From Paludibacter sp. (lineage in GTDB: Bacteria > Bacteroidota > Bacteroidia > Bacteroidales > Paludibacteraceae): DNA of 5,532 nucleotides. The stretch lies in contig JAITXR010000066.1 of NCBI GenBank assembly GCA_031284665.1, positions 1 through 5,532 of the forward strand. The letters are read 5' to 3'. Shown one piece after another: positions 5,452 through 5,532 of the stretch; the stretch's first letter is position 1; every line of letters begins with the position of its first letter. A model generated the notes under the pieces. It did not search any database, was not told where the DNA came from, and was given only the letters and a program-made list of their open reading frames with translations. The translations under genes were made by a program, and so were the position numbers.

Positions 5452-5532
5452 TGCCTGCGACAGTTTGGACAGGTGGTTATCAATTATTTAGAAAATTTTG
5501 AAAAAAAAGAAACAGGAAAAAATCTGTTTTAT
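5452..5532 (+). CDS. Possible start of another gene, cut by the window edge
   Basis: From the stop TGA at 5449-5451 to the window end, one forward frame stays open for 27 codons and reads plausibly (RQFGQVVINYLENFEKK, then ETGKNLFY). It has no ATG; the only candidate starts are CTG at 5455 or GTG at 5473. Two ATGs in other frames (5441 and 5451) end after 16 codons each. The piece could be a gene beginning with a rare start codon, a decayed gene remnant, or chance. Confidence 0.25.

Overview
The window looks like chromosomal DNA from a Bacteroidota (Bacteroidetes) bacterium. Coding DNA is AT-rich, no start codon has a convincing Shine-Dalgarno sequence, and one intergenic gap holds a Bacteroidota-type promoter (TTG, 19 bases, TAnnTTTG). 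A lipobox signal peptide and a murein-tripeptide recycling ligase (Mpl) fit a Gram-negative envelope with diaminopimelate peptidoglycan. The assignment is inference from gene families and signals; no rRNA or other marker is present.

Layout: (1) Positions 2-103 are the last 33 codons of an unrecognised gene. (2) Positions 104-591 have no gene but are full of structured repeats. Three copies of a roughly 70-base unit, each with two hairpins (first loop GTTA, second loop GTA), lie at 197-265 (+), 381-449 (+) and 475-543 (-). The last two face each other and form a 163-base near-palindrome ending 48 bases before the next start codon. (3) Positions 592-2553 hold a lipoprotein serpin and, 9 bases later, a lipoate-protein ligase (lplA), probably co-transcribed. 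(4) Positions 2621-3982 encode Mpl, with its own probable promoter in the gap before it. (5) Positions 4025-5428 hold three overlapping genes: an acidic 118-residue protein, an HNH_2-type predicted restriction endonuclease, and a 100-residue protein. This block is visibly more AT-rich than mpl and looks like an acquired cassette. (6) The last ~100 bases contain no complete gene; one frame is open to the window edge.

How the genes relate: serpin (extracytoplasmic protease inhibitor), LplA (lipoylation of 2-oxoacid dehydrogenase and glycine-cleavage proteins) and Mpl (cell-wall recycling) are three separate housekeeping or accessory jobs, not one pathway. The HNH trio has the tight overlaps of a co-translated functional module, plausibly defence or mobile-DNA related, but the two small partners are unrecognised and no methyltransferase is visible.

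Most worth a second look are the three two-hairpin repeat units, whose stems differ by compensatory base-pair changes, and the HNH trio.
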